A stretch of DNA of 64,000 nt from Microlunatus flavus (GTDB lineage: Bacteria; Actinomycetota; Actinomycetes; Propionibacteriales; Propionibacteriaceae). How positions within the stretch are numbered: the stretch's first letter is position 1; every line of letters begins with the position of its first letter. The translations under genes were made by a program, and so were the position numbers. The notes under the pieces are model-generated. The model searched no databases, was not told the DNA's origin, and saw only the letters and a list, made by a program, of their open reading frames with translations. Shown piece after piece: positions 33,340 through 41,749 of the stretch. The DNA lies in the NCBI RefSeq assembly GCF_900110855.1, contig NZ_FOFA01000001.1, positions 372,001-436,000 of the forward strand. The letters run 5' to 3'.

Positions 33340-34904
33340 GCACGGCGGCGCAGTGGCGCCAGGTCGAGGTCGCGTTCTCCGGTCCGGCGGTCGACCGCCC
33401 GTACGTCGAGGTCGAGGCCTGGGTCGAGCTCGTGCACGACGACGGCACCCGTCTCGTACGGCCGCTGTTCTGGGACGGCGCCACCACCTGGCGGCTGCGG
33501 TTCAGCTCTCCGCTGCCGCACGGTCGCTGGACCTGGACGGTCGCGGGGCCGGACGCCGACCGGCTCACCCCGACCGCCGGAACCTTCGACGCCGCGCCCG
33601 CCCAGACCGGGCACGCCCACCCGGGCCTGGTCCACGGCTTCCCGCGCCTGTCGCCGGAGGGCCGCTCGCTGGTGCACCCGGACGGCCGGGACTGGTTCAT
33701 GGTCGTCGACACCGCGTGGGCGATGCCCTGGCGGGCGGGCGTCGAGGACGTGGAGGCGTACGCGCGCGACCGGGCGGCCAAGGGCTTCGACGCCGTCCTG
33801 CTGATGAGCGTCCAGCCCGACATGCGCGCGGTCGGGCCCGACGCGCGCGGCGTCGACGAGGGGTTCGCCGTCGGGTTCCGCGACCTGCCCGACGGCCGCC
33901 TGACCGACCTGGTCCCCGACTACTTCGCGCACCTCGACCTCCTCGTCGAGGTCCTCCTGCGCCACGGCATCACCCCGGTCCTGCAGCCGCTGTTCTTCGG
34001 CTTCGGCTGGAAGGGCCTCGACGTCGCCGGCCCCGTCGTCCCCCCGGACGAGCTTGCGCGCTACGCCCGCTACCTCGTCGCGCGCTACGGCGCGCAGCCG
34101 GTGGTCTGGCTGCCGGGCGCCGACGGCGCCGGCGACGAGCCGGGGATCGAGGCGGCCGGGCGCGAGATCGAGGCCTGGGACGCCTACGAGCACCCGACCG
34201 GCATCCACTACCGCCCGCACCACCGCAACGACGTCCACCAGGACGCGCCGTGGCTCGACTTCCAGGCGTGCCAGACCGGCCACGGCGGGGACCACGTCCC
34301 CGACCGGGTCGCGACGATGTGGGCCGCCCGTCCGGTCAAGGCGGTCATGAACCTCGAGCCGACCTACGAGCACACCGGCCGCCCCGGCGTGGCGGAGGGC
34401 TGGTGGCAGGGCCACGAGGCGTGGAGCAACCTCTGCGCGGGTGCGCTGCTCGGGGTCGCGTACGGGGCGGCGAGCCTGTGGCAGTGGCGCCTCCACCCGG
34501 GCGAGCCGGGCCACGCGCCCTTCTTCCTCGCCGCCGACGCCGGCTGGCGCGAGGCGCTCGACTTCGAGGGCAGCCGCTACGTCGGGCTGGTCGGGCGCAT
34601 CCTCGAGGGGCTGCCGCTGCGCGGCGCCGCGCCGTGCTGGGACGTCGGCCTGACCGCCCGGGGCCTCCTCGACCCCGGCGTGCTCTACCTCGCGTACGCC
34701 GAGCACGGCGGTCCCTTCGTCCTGCTGGACGGCGAGGGCCGGGTGCCCGGCCGCTGGTGGCTGGTCGACCCGCGCGACGGCTCGGTGCTCGGCAGCGGCG
34801 CCACGCCGCCGGACGGGACGCCGATCGAGCACGCGTACGACCAGCCCGCGGTGCTCATCTGCGTCGCCGAGGAGCCCGCGATCGCCCGGCGTGCAGCAGA
34901 ATGA
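33336..34904 (+). CDS. DUF4038-domain glycoside hydrolase (apiosidase-like)
   Basis: The 522-aa protein has an N-terminal DUF5060-type beta-sandwich (about 1-88) and a DUF4038 TIM barrel (about 95-440), the domain found in GH140 apiosidases. Candidate catalytic acids are D263 in VVWLPGADGAGDE and E341 in AVMNLEPTYEHTG. The C-terminal part looks like a small beta domain. No signal peptide is present, so it should act in the cytoplasm on an imported glycoside. GTG 33336 overlaps the kinase stop by 4 bp. Other DUF4038 proteins act on different sugars, so apiose specificity is inference. Confidence 0.8.
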   Translation: MSTAAQWRQVEVAFSGPAVDRPYVEVEAWVELVHDDGTRLVRPLFWDGATTWRLRFSSPLPHGRWTWTVAGPDADRLTPTAGTFDAAPAQTGHAHPGLVHGFPRLSPEGRSLVHPDGRDWFMVVDTAWAMPWRAGVEDVEAYARDRAAKGFDAVLLMSVQPDMRAVGPDARGVDEGFAVGFRDLPDGRLTDLVPDYFAHLDLLVEVLLRHGITPVLQPLFFGFGWKGLDVAGPVVPPDELARYARYLVARYGAQPVVWLPGADGAGDEPGIEAAGREIEAWDAYEHPTGIHYRPHHRNDVHQDAPWLDFQACQTGHGGDHVPDRVATMWAARPVKAVMNLEPTYEHTGRPGVAEGWWQGHEAWSNLCAGALLGVAYGAASLWQWRLHPGEPGHAPFFLAADAGWREALDFEGSRYVGLVGRILEGLPLRGAAPCWDVGLTARGLLDPGVLYLAYAEHGGPFVLLDGEGRVPGRWWLVDPRDGSVLGSGATPPDGTPIEHAYDQPAVLICVAEEPAIARRAAE

Positions 34905-34979
34905 CCACCCGCACCTGACGACGCTCATCCGCGGCCCGGACGCCGGCGGCCAGAGCCCGACCTCGAGGAGGCGCACGGC

Positions 34980-35966
34980 ATGACCGCCTCCGCGCGTCCG
35001 GCGCCCCGCGCCGTCCCCGACGGGCAGCTGCGGCTGATCACGAAGGTCGCCCGGATGTACCACGAGCGCGGCATCCGCCAGGTCGAGATCGCCGAGACCC
35101 TGCACCTGTCCCAGGCGCGGGTCTCCCGGCTGCTCAAGCGCGCAGCCGAGCTGGGGATCGTCCGGACCGTCGTGGTGGTCGCGCAGGGCGTGCACACCGA
35201 GCTGGAGGAGGCGCTCGAGGAGCGCTACGGGCTAGCCGAGGCCCTGGTGGTCGACGTCGAGGGCAGCGAGGCCGACATCCTGGCCGGGCTCGGCTCGGCC
35301 GGCGCCACCTACCTCGAGGCGACCCTCACCGGCGGCGAGCGGATCGGCATCGCCCCGTGGAGCCAGACGCTGCTCTCCATCGTCGAGCGGATGCGCCCGC
35401 TGCGCCTGGCGGGCGCGGACAACGTCGTCCAGCTGATCGGCGGCATCGGCCAGCACTCCGCGCAGGCGCAGGCCAACCGCCTGCTCGGCGACCTCGCCGG
35501 GCTGCTGGGCGCGAACGCGACGTTCGTCGCCGCGCCGGGCCTGGTGGCCAACGCCGCCGTGCGCGACTCCCTGTTCGGCGAGCCGGGCATGCGGGCCATC
35601 CGCGACCAGTGGGCCGCGCTCACCATGTGCCTGGTCGGCATCGGCCGGCTGCCGCCGTCGGAGTTCCTGCGCGCGAGCGGCAACGCCGTGGACCCGCAGG
35701 ACCAGGCGCGCCTCACCGCGGCCGGCGCCGTCGGCGACGTCTGCCACCGCTTCTTCGACGCGTCCGGCGCCCCCGTCGTCACCGAGCTCGACGACCGGGT
35801 GGTCGGCATCGACGCCGACACCCTGCGGGCCGTGCCGCGCCGCATCGGCATCGCCGGCGGGCCGGCCAAGCGGGACGCCGTGCGCGCCGCCGTGGTCGGC
35901 GGCTGGGTCAACGTCCTCGTCACCGACATCGGGACGGCCCACGCCCTGCTCGACCCCGCGCCCTGA
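34980..35966 (+). CDS. SorC/DeoR-type sugar-binding transcriptional regulator
   Basis: The 328-aa protein has an N-terminal helix-turn-helix (about 22-55: RQVEIAETLHLSQARVSRLLKRA) and a C-terminal sugar-binding SorC domain with IGIAPWSQTLLSIVERM, VVQLIGGIGQHSAQ, ALTMCLVGIG and GIAGGPAKRDAVRAAV. SorC regulators respond to phosphorylated sugars. The gene lies 75 bp after the DUF4038 gene, with its own RBS (GAGGAGGCG). It probably controls the divergent sugar operons through the TCTTGCAGT repeats. I see no copy of that repeat directly upstream of its own start. Confidence 0.88.
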   Translation: MTASARPAPRAVPDGQLRLITKVARMYHERGIRQVEIAETLHLSQARVSRLLKRAAELGIVRTVVVVAQGVHTELEEALEERYGLAEALVVDVEGSEADILAGLGSAGATYLEATLTGGERIGIAPWSQTLLSIVERMRPLRLAGADNVVQLIGGIGQHSAQAQANRLLGDLAGLLGANATFVAAPGLVANAAVRDSLFGEPGMRAIRDQWAALTMCLVGIGRLPPSEFLRASGNAVDPQDQARLTAAGAVGDVCHRFFDASGAPVVTELDDRVVGIDADTLRAVPRRIGIAGGPAKRDAVRAAVVGGWVNVLVTDIGTAHALLDPAP

Positions 35967-35978
35967 CCGCGGCCCCAC

Positions 35979-36013
35979 GAACTTCTCGCCCTTCGACCAC
36001 CGTGGAGGTGGTC
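35979..36013. repeat. Degenerate palindromic repeat/terminator (GAACTTCT...GACCACC family)
   Basis: GAACTTCT (35979-35986), 8 nt, then GACCACC (35995-36001), a 5-nt loop and GGTGGTC (36007-36013). The inner 7-bp stem probably terminates both convergent genes. The layout matches the perfect palindrome at 53775-53823. Confidence 0.55.
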
Positions 36014-36050
36014 AGCTGGCGAAGACGTCGCCGAGCCTCCTCCCCCGCGT

Positions 36051-37373
36051 TCAGCCCGCGACGACGGCCCAGCCGTGCGGAGCGACCTGGCCCTGCACCG
36101 GGGCGGGCTCGGCGGTGAGCACCTCGCCCGGGGGCAGCGCGTACGGGGCGTCGCCGAGGTTGAGCGCCAGCACCAGCGAACCGTCGCCCTGGCGCGCGCG
36201 CGACCGCACGAGCAGGTGGTCGTTGGTCACCTGCTCGGTCGAGACCACCCCGTCGACGAGCCAGGGGTGCCGACGGCGCAGCGACAGCACGCGGCGGTAG
36301 ACCTCCTCGACCTCGGGGTGCCGGTCCTCGAACAGCCCGCGCTCGGCCGGCATCTCCGGCCGCACGGCGTCGTCGCCGTCCACGCGGTCCTCCTTGACCC
36401 CCTCCAGCCCGAACTCGTCGCCGTAGTAGACGCACGGGACGCCGGGCGCGAAGCCGAGCAGCGCGACGGCGTGCGAGCGGTGCCGCTCGTCGTGGACCTG
36501 GCTGGCGATGCGGGTGACGTCGTGGTTGGACAGGAACGTCGTCGGCGTGAAGTGCTCGACGAAGCCCGCGTGCCGGCCCAGCGTCCACTCCAGCTCGTGG
36601 AGGTTCACGGTGTCGAGGGAGGACCAGACCGCCTTCCACAGCTCGTACGCGGTGACCGAGTCGAGGCCCGACTCGTCCACGTACGTCACGTAGTCGCCGT
36701 GGATCATCTCCCCCACGAACCACGCCTCGCCGAACTCCGCCCGCACGGCCGGGAGCACCGCCGCCCAGAACGAGGCCGGGACGGCGTACGCGGCGTCGAG
36801 CCGCCAGCCGTCGGCGCCGCGCCGGAGCCAGTGCAGCATCACGTCGCGCACGTGGTCGCGCACGACCGGCGCGTCGTGGTTCAGCGTGACGAGGGTGTCG
36901 TGGCCCTCGAAGTAGTCGGCGGTGATCATCCCGTCGTTGTCGTAGAGCTGCTGCACCCACTCCGCGCCCGGGGACCCGGGACCCTCGGCGAGCGCCTGCG
37001 CGACCGGCGCGAAGTCGCGGCCGACGTGGTTGAAGACGCCGTCGAGCAGCACCCGGATCCCCCGCTCGTGGCAGGCGGCGACGAGGGCGTCGAAGTCGGC
37101 GTCGTCGCCCAGGCGCGGGTCGATGCGGAAGTGGTCGACGGTGTCGTAGCCGTGGCTCGCCGAGGCGAAGACCGGGCCCAGCAGCAGGCCGTTGCAGCCC
37201 AGCGAGACCAGGTGGTCGAGCCAGCCGGTCAGGCGGCCGAGCCGGTGCTCGACGTGGCCGTCCGCGGCCCCCTCGAGGTCGGCCAGCGCGCGCTCCGCAC
37301 CGACGAAGCCCAACGGGTAGACCTGCCACCAGACGACGTGCTCGACCCAGTCCGGACTCTCGTGGCGTTCCAT
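36051..37373 (-). CDS. Alpha-amylase family GH13 hydrolase
   Basis: The 440-aa GH13 protein has the four conserved regions: DGVFNHVG, GWRLDAAYAVP with nucleophile D193, FVGEMIHGDY with acid/base E222, and FLSNHDVTRI with D285. The N-terminus (WVEHVVWWQVYPLGFVGAE) and short C-terminal beta domain fit intracellular neopullulanase- or trehalose-hydrolase-like enzymes. No signal peptide is present. ATG 37373 is preferred. It is convergent with the SorC gene and separated from the downstream block by an 11-bp inverted repeat in its upstream region. Confidence 0.88.
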   Translation of the reverse strand: MERHESPDWVEHVVWWQVYPLGFVGAERALADLEGAADGHVEHRLGRLTGWLDHLVSLGCNGLLLGPVFASASHGYDTVDHFRIDPRLGDDADFDALVAACHERGIRVLLDGVFNHVGRDFAPVAQALAEGPGSPGAEWVQQLYDNDGMITADYFEGHDTLVTLNHDAPVVRDHVRDVMLHWLRRGADGWRLDAAYAVPASFWAAVLPAVRAEFGEAWFVGEMIHGDYVTYVDESGLDSVTAYELWKAVWSSLDTVNLHELEWTLGRHAGFVEHFTPTTFLSNHDVTRIASQVHDERHRSHAVALLGFAPGVPCVYYGDEFGLEGVKEDRVDGDDAVRPEMPAERGLFEDRHPEVEEVYRRVLSLRRRHPWLVDGVVSTEQVTNDHLLVRSRARQGDGSLVLALNLGDAPYALPPGEVLTAEPAPVQGQVAPHGWAVVAG

Positions 37374-37416
37374 CACCCCACCCTGGCAGACGCGCCGACG
37401 GGTCCTGCGGGTGTGG

Positions 37417-37456
37417 GGACGTCGGCGCCCAACCCCCCAGCCGATCGCCGACGTCC
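37417..37456. promoter_or_regulatory. 11-bp inverted repeat upstream of the GH13 gene
   Basis: GGACGTCGGCG (37417-37427) and its exact complement (37446-37456) are separated by 18 bp, about 45 bp before the GH13 start. The spacing suits an operator or a hairpin; the rest of 37374-37507 shows no gene. Confidence 0.4.
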
Positions 37457-37507
37457 TGGGGGTCAAGGGTATCGAGCCACGCTGAGCGCCTCGTCGGCCC
37501 CTCGTCC

Positions 37508-37513
37508 TAGAGT
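37508..37513 (+). promoter_or_regulatory. Candidate -10 box for the 58-aa gene
   Basis: TAGAGT lies about 65 bp before the ATG at 37578, which has its own RBS. The -35 region is weak. Confidence 0.35.
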
Positions 37514-37577
37514 GGGTTCCCGGTGGCGCAACCGCGCGGCCGACGCCGTCGTCAAGCCGTAGATCGAGGAGACCGCC

Positions 37578-37754
37578 ATGTCGTCCCAGGCCCAGGAGCC
37601 CGACGTCCCCGCGACCGAGACCGAGCAGAGCCAGGAGGCCGTGGACCCCGCGTCGACGATCGGCAACCTGACCGTCGAGGACGACCCCGAGGGCACCGTC
37701 GACCCGTCCGAGCTCGCCGGCACGGCCAGCGAGGACGACGAGGACGTCAGCTAG
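37578..37754 (+). CDS. Small acidic hypothetical protein (58 aa)
   Basis: An ATG with the RBS GAGGAGACC 4-12 nt upstream opens a 58-codon frame rich in Glu, Asp, Ser and Thr. It runs from SSQAQEPDVPATETEQSQEA to ASEDDEDVS. No Cys, His or Trp and no hydrophobic segment is present, so it is probably intrinsically disordered. I do not recognise it. It lies between two minus-strand genes and is convergent with the GH25 gene. Confidence 0.55.
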   Translation: MSSQAQEPDVPATETEQSQEAVDPASTIGNLTVEDDPEGTVDPSELAGTASEDDEDVS

Positions 37755-37790
37755 TCCTCGGCCGCCCTCTGGAGTCCGGTCCGGGGACGC

Positions 37791-38789
37791 TCAGATCTCG
37801 GTCGCCAGCACCTTGAGGCGCTTGCGCTTGCTCGGGAAGACGTCCTGGTCGATCGGGTTGGAGCTGTACTGCCAGAAGGTCGCGACCTTCCAGCCCTTCG
37901 GGAGCTCGCCCGGGTCCTTGGTGCCGTAGCGCGCGATCCACAGCGGGTTGGTCGTCGCGAACTTGCCGCTGTTGCCCGTGCACTGCGTCCACCAGTCCGT
38001 GGTGGTGTAGATGACGGCGTCCTTCTTGGTCAGCTTCTTGTACTCACGGGTGAAGGAGCTGATCCACTTGACCATCTTCTTCTTGCTGACGCCGTAGCAG
38101 GTCTTGCCGTACGGGTTGTACTCGATGTCGAGCACGCCCGGCAGGGTGTGGCCGTCCGCGCTCCAGCCGCCGCCGTTCTTCACGAAGTAGCGGGCCTGCT
38201 TGTAGCCGGCCTTCCCCGCGGGGTTCGCGAAGTGGTAGGCGCCGCGGACCATGCCCGCCTTCTTCGCGCCGCCGTACTGGTTCTTGAAGTAGGGGTTCTT
38301 GTACGAGGACCCCTCCGTCGCCTTGACGTAGGCGAAGTCACGGTCCTTCTTCGTCCAGGTCGACCACTTCAGCTTGCCCTGGTAGCTGGAGACGTCCACG
38401 CCCAGCACGCCCTTCGGGGTGAACGAGTCCGAGGAGGACGCCCGCGCGGCGAGCCCGTAGCGCAGCAGGCCCGAGCCCGGCTCGGCGAGCTCCGGCCGCG
38501 CGGTGCCCCGCTGGCGCCAGCCCATGGTCGCGTTGCCGACCTCGAGGCCGGCCTCGCGCGCCTCGGCGGTCAGGTGGCGCCCCTTGGCGCCGCCGGCCTT
38601 GGCCGCGCCGCTCTTCGCCGACGCGGTGGCGCCGGAGGTCGGGGCGTCCGCCGGACCGCCGGGCGCCGCGCTCGCGGGGAGGGTGGTCGGCACGGCAAGC
38701 GCGAGGGCGCTCACGCCGAGCAGCAGGGCGGGGACCGCCCTGCGCGCGGTGCGCCGCGGGCTGCGGGAGATCGGGTGGCGGACGAGCAT
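37791..38789 (-). CDS. Secreted GH25 muramidase (lysozyme)
   Basis: This 332-aa secreted protein has a twin-Arg-rich signal peptide (about 1-42), a low-complexity Ala/Gly/Lys region, and a GH25 domain from about residue 125. Acidic active-site residues are D132 (GVDVSSYQG), and D221 and E223 (LPGVLDIEYN). AYVKATEGSSYKNPYF and the C-terminal FWQYSSN are diagnostic. It cleaves the beta-1,4 bond of peptidoglycan, in growth or autolysis. The ATG follows a weak GAGGAC RBS. It is divergent from ilvA, with a 7-bp inverted repeat in the gap. Confidence 0.92.
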   Translation of the reverse strand: MLVRHPISRSPRRTARRAVPALLLGVSALALAVPTTLPASAAPGGPADAPTSGATASAKSGAAKAGGAKGRHLTAEAREAGLEVGNATMGWRQRGTARPELAEPGSGLLRYGLAARASSSDSFTPKGVLGVDVSSYQGKLKWSTWTKKDRDFAYVKATEGSSYKNPYFKNQYGGAKKAGMVRGAYHFANPAGKAGYKQARYFVKNGGGWSADGHTLPGVLDIEYNPYGKTCYGVSKKKMVKWISSFTREYKKLTKKDAVIYTTTDWWTQCTGNSGKFATTNPLWIARYGTKDPGELPKGWKVATFWQYSSNPIDQDVFPSKRKRLKVLATEI

Positions 38790-38917
38790 GTGAGGTCCTC
38801 GTGGTCGACGGCGGCTCCGGTGCCCGCCGGCCTTCCCCCCGGCTCGTCCCGCGGACCCGGGAACCTTAAGCACCGCCTGAGGACCTCGGGAAGGGGTCGG
38901 GCCGAGTTGACAGGCAA

Positions 38918-38949
38918 AACTCTCGTCCCTCTCGTCACACTTGAGAGTT
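38918..38949. promoter_or_regulatory. Inverted repeat AACTCTC/GAGAGTT upstream of ilvA
   Basis: AACTCTC (38918-38924) and GAGAGTT (38943-38949) flank 18 nt. TTGACA (38907-38912) lies just before. The position about 20 bp before the ilvA start would suit a repressor site; no regulator can be named. Confidence 0.35.
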
Positions 38950-38970
38950 GCCGTGCGTCATGATCGGAGG

Positions 38971-40293
38971 GTGGGCGTGCGGGTGTCAGCAGGGCTCGAG
39001 GACGCGGCGGCGGACCTCCGCCGGGTGGCGCCGCCACCCGGCGCCGAGCAGGTCGAGGAGGCCGCGGCGCGCCTGGCCGGAGTGGTCGACCGGACGCCGC
39101 TGCAGCGCAACGCCCGGCTCTCGGCCGGCGGCGCCGAGGTCTGGCTCAAGCGCGAGGACCTGCAGGTCGTCCGCTCCTACAAGGTGCGCGGCGCCTACAA
39201 CGTCATCGCCCAGCTCGGCGAGACCGAGAGGGCTCGCGGCGTCGTCTGCGCGAGCGCGGGCAACCACGGGCAGGGGCTGGCGTACGCGTGCGCCGCGCTG
39301 GGCGTGCAGGGCCGGGTGTTCCTGCCGCGCAACACGCCGCGGCAGAAGCGCGAGCGCATCGACGCCATCGGCGGCGACCACGTGCAGGTGGTCGTGACCG
39401 GCGCGACCTACGACGAGGCCGCCGTCGCCGCGGCGGCGGACGCGGTGCGCACCGGCGCGACGGTCGTCCCGGCCTTCGACGACCTGCGGACGATCGCCGG
39501 GCAGGGCACGGTCGCGCTCGAGGTGGTCGAGCAGCTGCGCGAGCAGACCGGCCACCTCCCCGACGTGCTCGTGGTCCCGGTCGGCGGCGGCGGGCTGCTG
39601 GCCGGCTGCCTCGCCTGGCTTCGCCAGCGGCACCCCGGGGTGCGCGTCGTGGGCGTCGAGCCGCAGGGTGCGGCCAGCGTCGCCGCCGCCCTCGCCGCGG
39701 GGCACCCGGTCGACCTGCTCGACCTGGACACCTTCGTCGACGGGGCGTCCGTGCGCCGCGCGGGCGCGCTGACGACACCGGTCGTCGCCGCCGCCGGGGC
39801 CGAGCTCGTGCAGGTGCCCGAGGGCGCCGTCTGCGTCGAGCTGCTCGCCATGTACGCGGCCGACGGCATCGTCGCCGAGCCAGCCGGCGCCCTCGCCTCG
39901 ACCGCGCTGACCACCGGCGTCGTCCGCGTCGAGCCGGGCCAGCGCGTGGTCTGCGTCCTCTCCGGGGGCAACAACGACGTCAGCCGCTACGACGACATCG
40001 CCGAGCGCGCCGCCGTCCACGAGGGCCGCAAGCACTACTTCCTCGTGGAGTTCCCGCAGCAGCCGGGCGCGCTGCGCCACTTCCTCGACGAGGTCCTCGG
40101 CCCCGACGACGACATCACGCTGTTCGAGTACGTCAAGCGCAGCAACCGCGAGACCGGGCCGGCGCTCGTGGGCGTGGAGCTGACGCGCCGCGAGGACCTG
40201 CCGCCGCTGCTGGAGAGGATGGCCGCCGCTCCCGTGCAGGTCGAGCCGATCCCCAGCGACAGCCCGATGTTCCGCTTCCTGCTGTCGGGGTAA
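38971..40293 (+). CDS. ilvA: Threonine ammonia-lyase (PLP) with ACT-like C-terminus
   Basis: The 440-aa enzyme deaminates L-threonine to 2-oxobutanoate. The PLP Lys is K71 in VRSYKVRGAYNVI; SAGNHGQGLAYAC and the Gly-rich VGGGGLLAG phosphate-binding loop are present. The last 90 residues (KHYFLVEFPQQPGALRHFL onward) form an ACT-like regulatory domain, typical of the shorter actinobacterial IlvA. Several in-frame GTGs exist (38971, 38977, 38983). I chose 38971 because CATGAT ends 6 nt upstream. The length fits biosynthetic/catabolic IlvA of about 400-440 aa. Confidence 0.92.
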   Translation: MGVRVSAGLEDAAADLRRVAPPPGAEQVEEAAARLAGVVDRTPLQRNARLSAGGAEVWLKREDLQVVRSYKVRGAYNVIAQLGETERARGVVCASAGNHGQGLAYACAALGVQGRVFLPRNTPRQKRERIDAIGGDHVQVVVTGATYDEAAVAAAADAVRTGATVVPAFDDLRTIAGQGTVALEVVEQLREQTGHLPDVLVVPVGGGGLLAGCLAWLRQRHPGVRVVGVEPQGAASVAAALAAGHPVDLLDLDTFVDGASVRRAGALTTPVVAAAGAELVQVPEGAVCVELLAMYAADGIVAEPAGALASTALTTGVVRVEPGQRVVCVLSGGNNDVSRYDDIAERAAVHEGRKHYFLVEFPQQPGALRHFLDEVLGPDDDITLFEYVKRSNRETGPALVGVELTRREDLPPLLERMAAAPVQVEPIPSDSPMFRFLLSG

Positions 40294-40429
40294 AGAACAA
40301 CGCCACCTCGCGCGTTCGTCCTAGTCAGGGCGATGTTCGTCACCGGGGGAGGTGCATCCGACCCCACCTGGAGCCGGGAAGGCAGGGTGCCTGTCATTAT
40401 CGGCAGCACTCGAGGGAGAGGAACGGCCC

Positions 40430-41749
40430 ATGTCTTTGAACCGTCGACAGGTCCTGGCAGGCGGCCTCGGTCTCGGCGCCGCCGTCGGGCTCGGCGCGTG
40501 CTCCGGGCTCACCAGCAAGGCGGGCAGCACCGCCCCGTCCTCCGGCGCCAGCGGTGGCTCGGGCCCCGTCGAGCTGACCTTCGTCAACTGGTCCGGCGAC
40601 GCGGAGAAGGCGGCGTTCGACGCCGTCATCGCGAAGTTCCAGCAGGCCAACCCCGGCATCACGATCAAGACCGACACGGTCCCGTACGCGAGCGTCCAGA
40701 CCAACCTGGACACCCGCTTCCAGGCGGGCAACCCGCCGGACCTGTTCCGCGTCTCCTACATCGACATGGGGCAGTACACGAGCCAGGACGTCCTGCTCGA
40801 CCTGTCCGACAGCCTCGACGCGAACGCCTTCGAGCCGGGCCTGTTCCAGGCCGTCGTCGCCAACGGCAAGCCGTACGGCGCGCCGCACCAGATCGACACC
40901 ACCGCGATCCTCTACCGCAAGGACGCCTTCGAGGCCGCCGGCATCACCGACGTGCCGACGACGCTGGAGGAGGCCTGGACCTGGGAGCAGTTCAGCGAGG
41001 CGGCGGACAAGCTGGCCAAGGTCACCAAGAAGGGTCAGTCGGCCTTCATCTACGACTGGCAGAGCGCGGGTGCGTACCGCTGGCTCTCCTGGCTCTTCGA
41101 GGCCGGCGGCGCGCTGCTGACCCCCGACCTCAAGTCGGCGGCGATCGACTCCGACGCGGGCCGCAAGGCGCTCGACTTCACCAAGGGCTTCTTCGACAAG
41201 GGCTGGGTCGCCAAGAACACCTCGGTCAAGAGCACGACCTACCCCGACAGCGCGTTCATCTCGGGCACGGTCGCGATGGCCTTCGCGGGCAGCTTCCTCG
41301 TGCCGGCCGTCGACGTCGGGGTGAAGAAGAAGTTCGAGTACGGCGCGATGCCGCAGCCGCGTGACGTCGCCGCCTCCACCGACCTCGGCGGCAACGCGGT
41401 CGTGGCGCCGAAGGACGGCAAGAACACCGAGGCCGCGGCCAAGTTCCTGCAGTTCCTCGTCAGCGAGGAGTCCATGCGGACCTACTGCCAGGCCACCAAC
41501 GAGCTGCCGACGCTGAAGAGCCTGACCTCCGCGCAGCTCGACTTCGACATCCGTCCCGACCTGATGGCGCCCTTCGTGCTGCAGGCCAAGACGCTCACCC
41601 CGGAGCAGGTCTCGCAGGTCACGGTGCCGCAGTTCGCCGACCTCAACCTGGCGCTGCAGAACGAGCTGGAGAAGGCCTTCCTCGGTGGAAGGTCGTCGGC
41701 CGACACCGCCACCGCGCTGGCCGCGGCGGTGCAGAAGGCCCTGCAGTGA
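40430..41749 (+). CDS. Extracellular sugar-binding lipoprotein, ABC type (second system)
   Basis: This 439-aa CUT1-type solute-binding protein has N-terminal NRRQVLAGG and lipobox GLGAC with C24 lipidated. The mature part has PVELTFVNWSGDAEKAAFDAVI, RFQAGNPPDLFRVSYIDMGQ, GKPYGAPHQIDTTAILYRKD and GTVAMAFAGSFLVPA. The ATG has a strong RBS (GAGGGAGAGGAAC). Its stop overlaps the first permease GTG (GTGA). The ligand is unknown. It is not closely similar to the binding protein at 29442. Confidence 0.9.
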   Translation: MSLNRRQVLAGGLGLGAAVGLGACSGLTSKAGSTAPSSGASGGSGPVELTFVNWSGDAEKAAFDAVIAKFQQANPGITIKTDTVPYASVQTNLDTRFQAGNPPDLFRVSYIDMGQYTSQDVLLDLSDSLDANAFEPGLFQAVVANGKPYGAPHQIDTTAILYRKDAFEAAGITDVPTTLEEAWTWEQFSEAADKLAKVTKKGQSAFIYDWQSAGAYRWLSWLFEAGGALLTPDLKSAAIDSDAGRKALDFTKGFFDKGWVAKNTSVKSTTYPDSAFISGTVAMAFAGSFLVPAVDVGVKKKFEYGAMPQPRDVAASTDLGGNAVVAPKDGKNTEAAAKFLQFLVSEESMRTYCQATNELPTLKSLTSAQLDFDIRPDLMAPFVLQAKTLTPEQVSQVTVPQFADLNLALQNELEKAFLGGRSSADTATALAAAVQKALQ

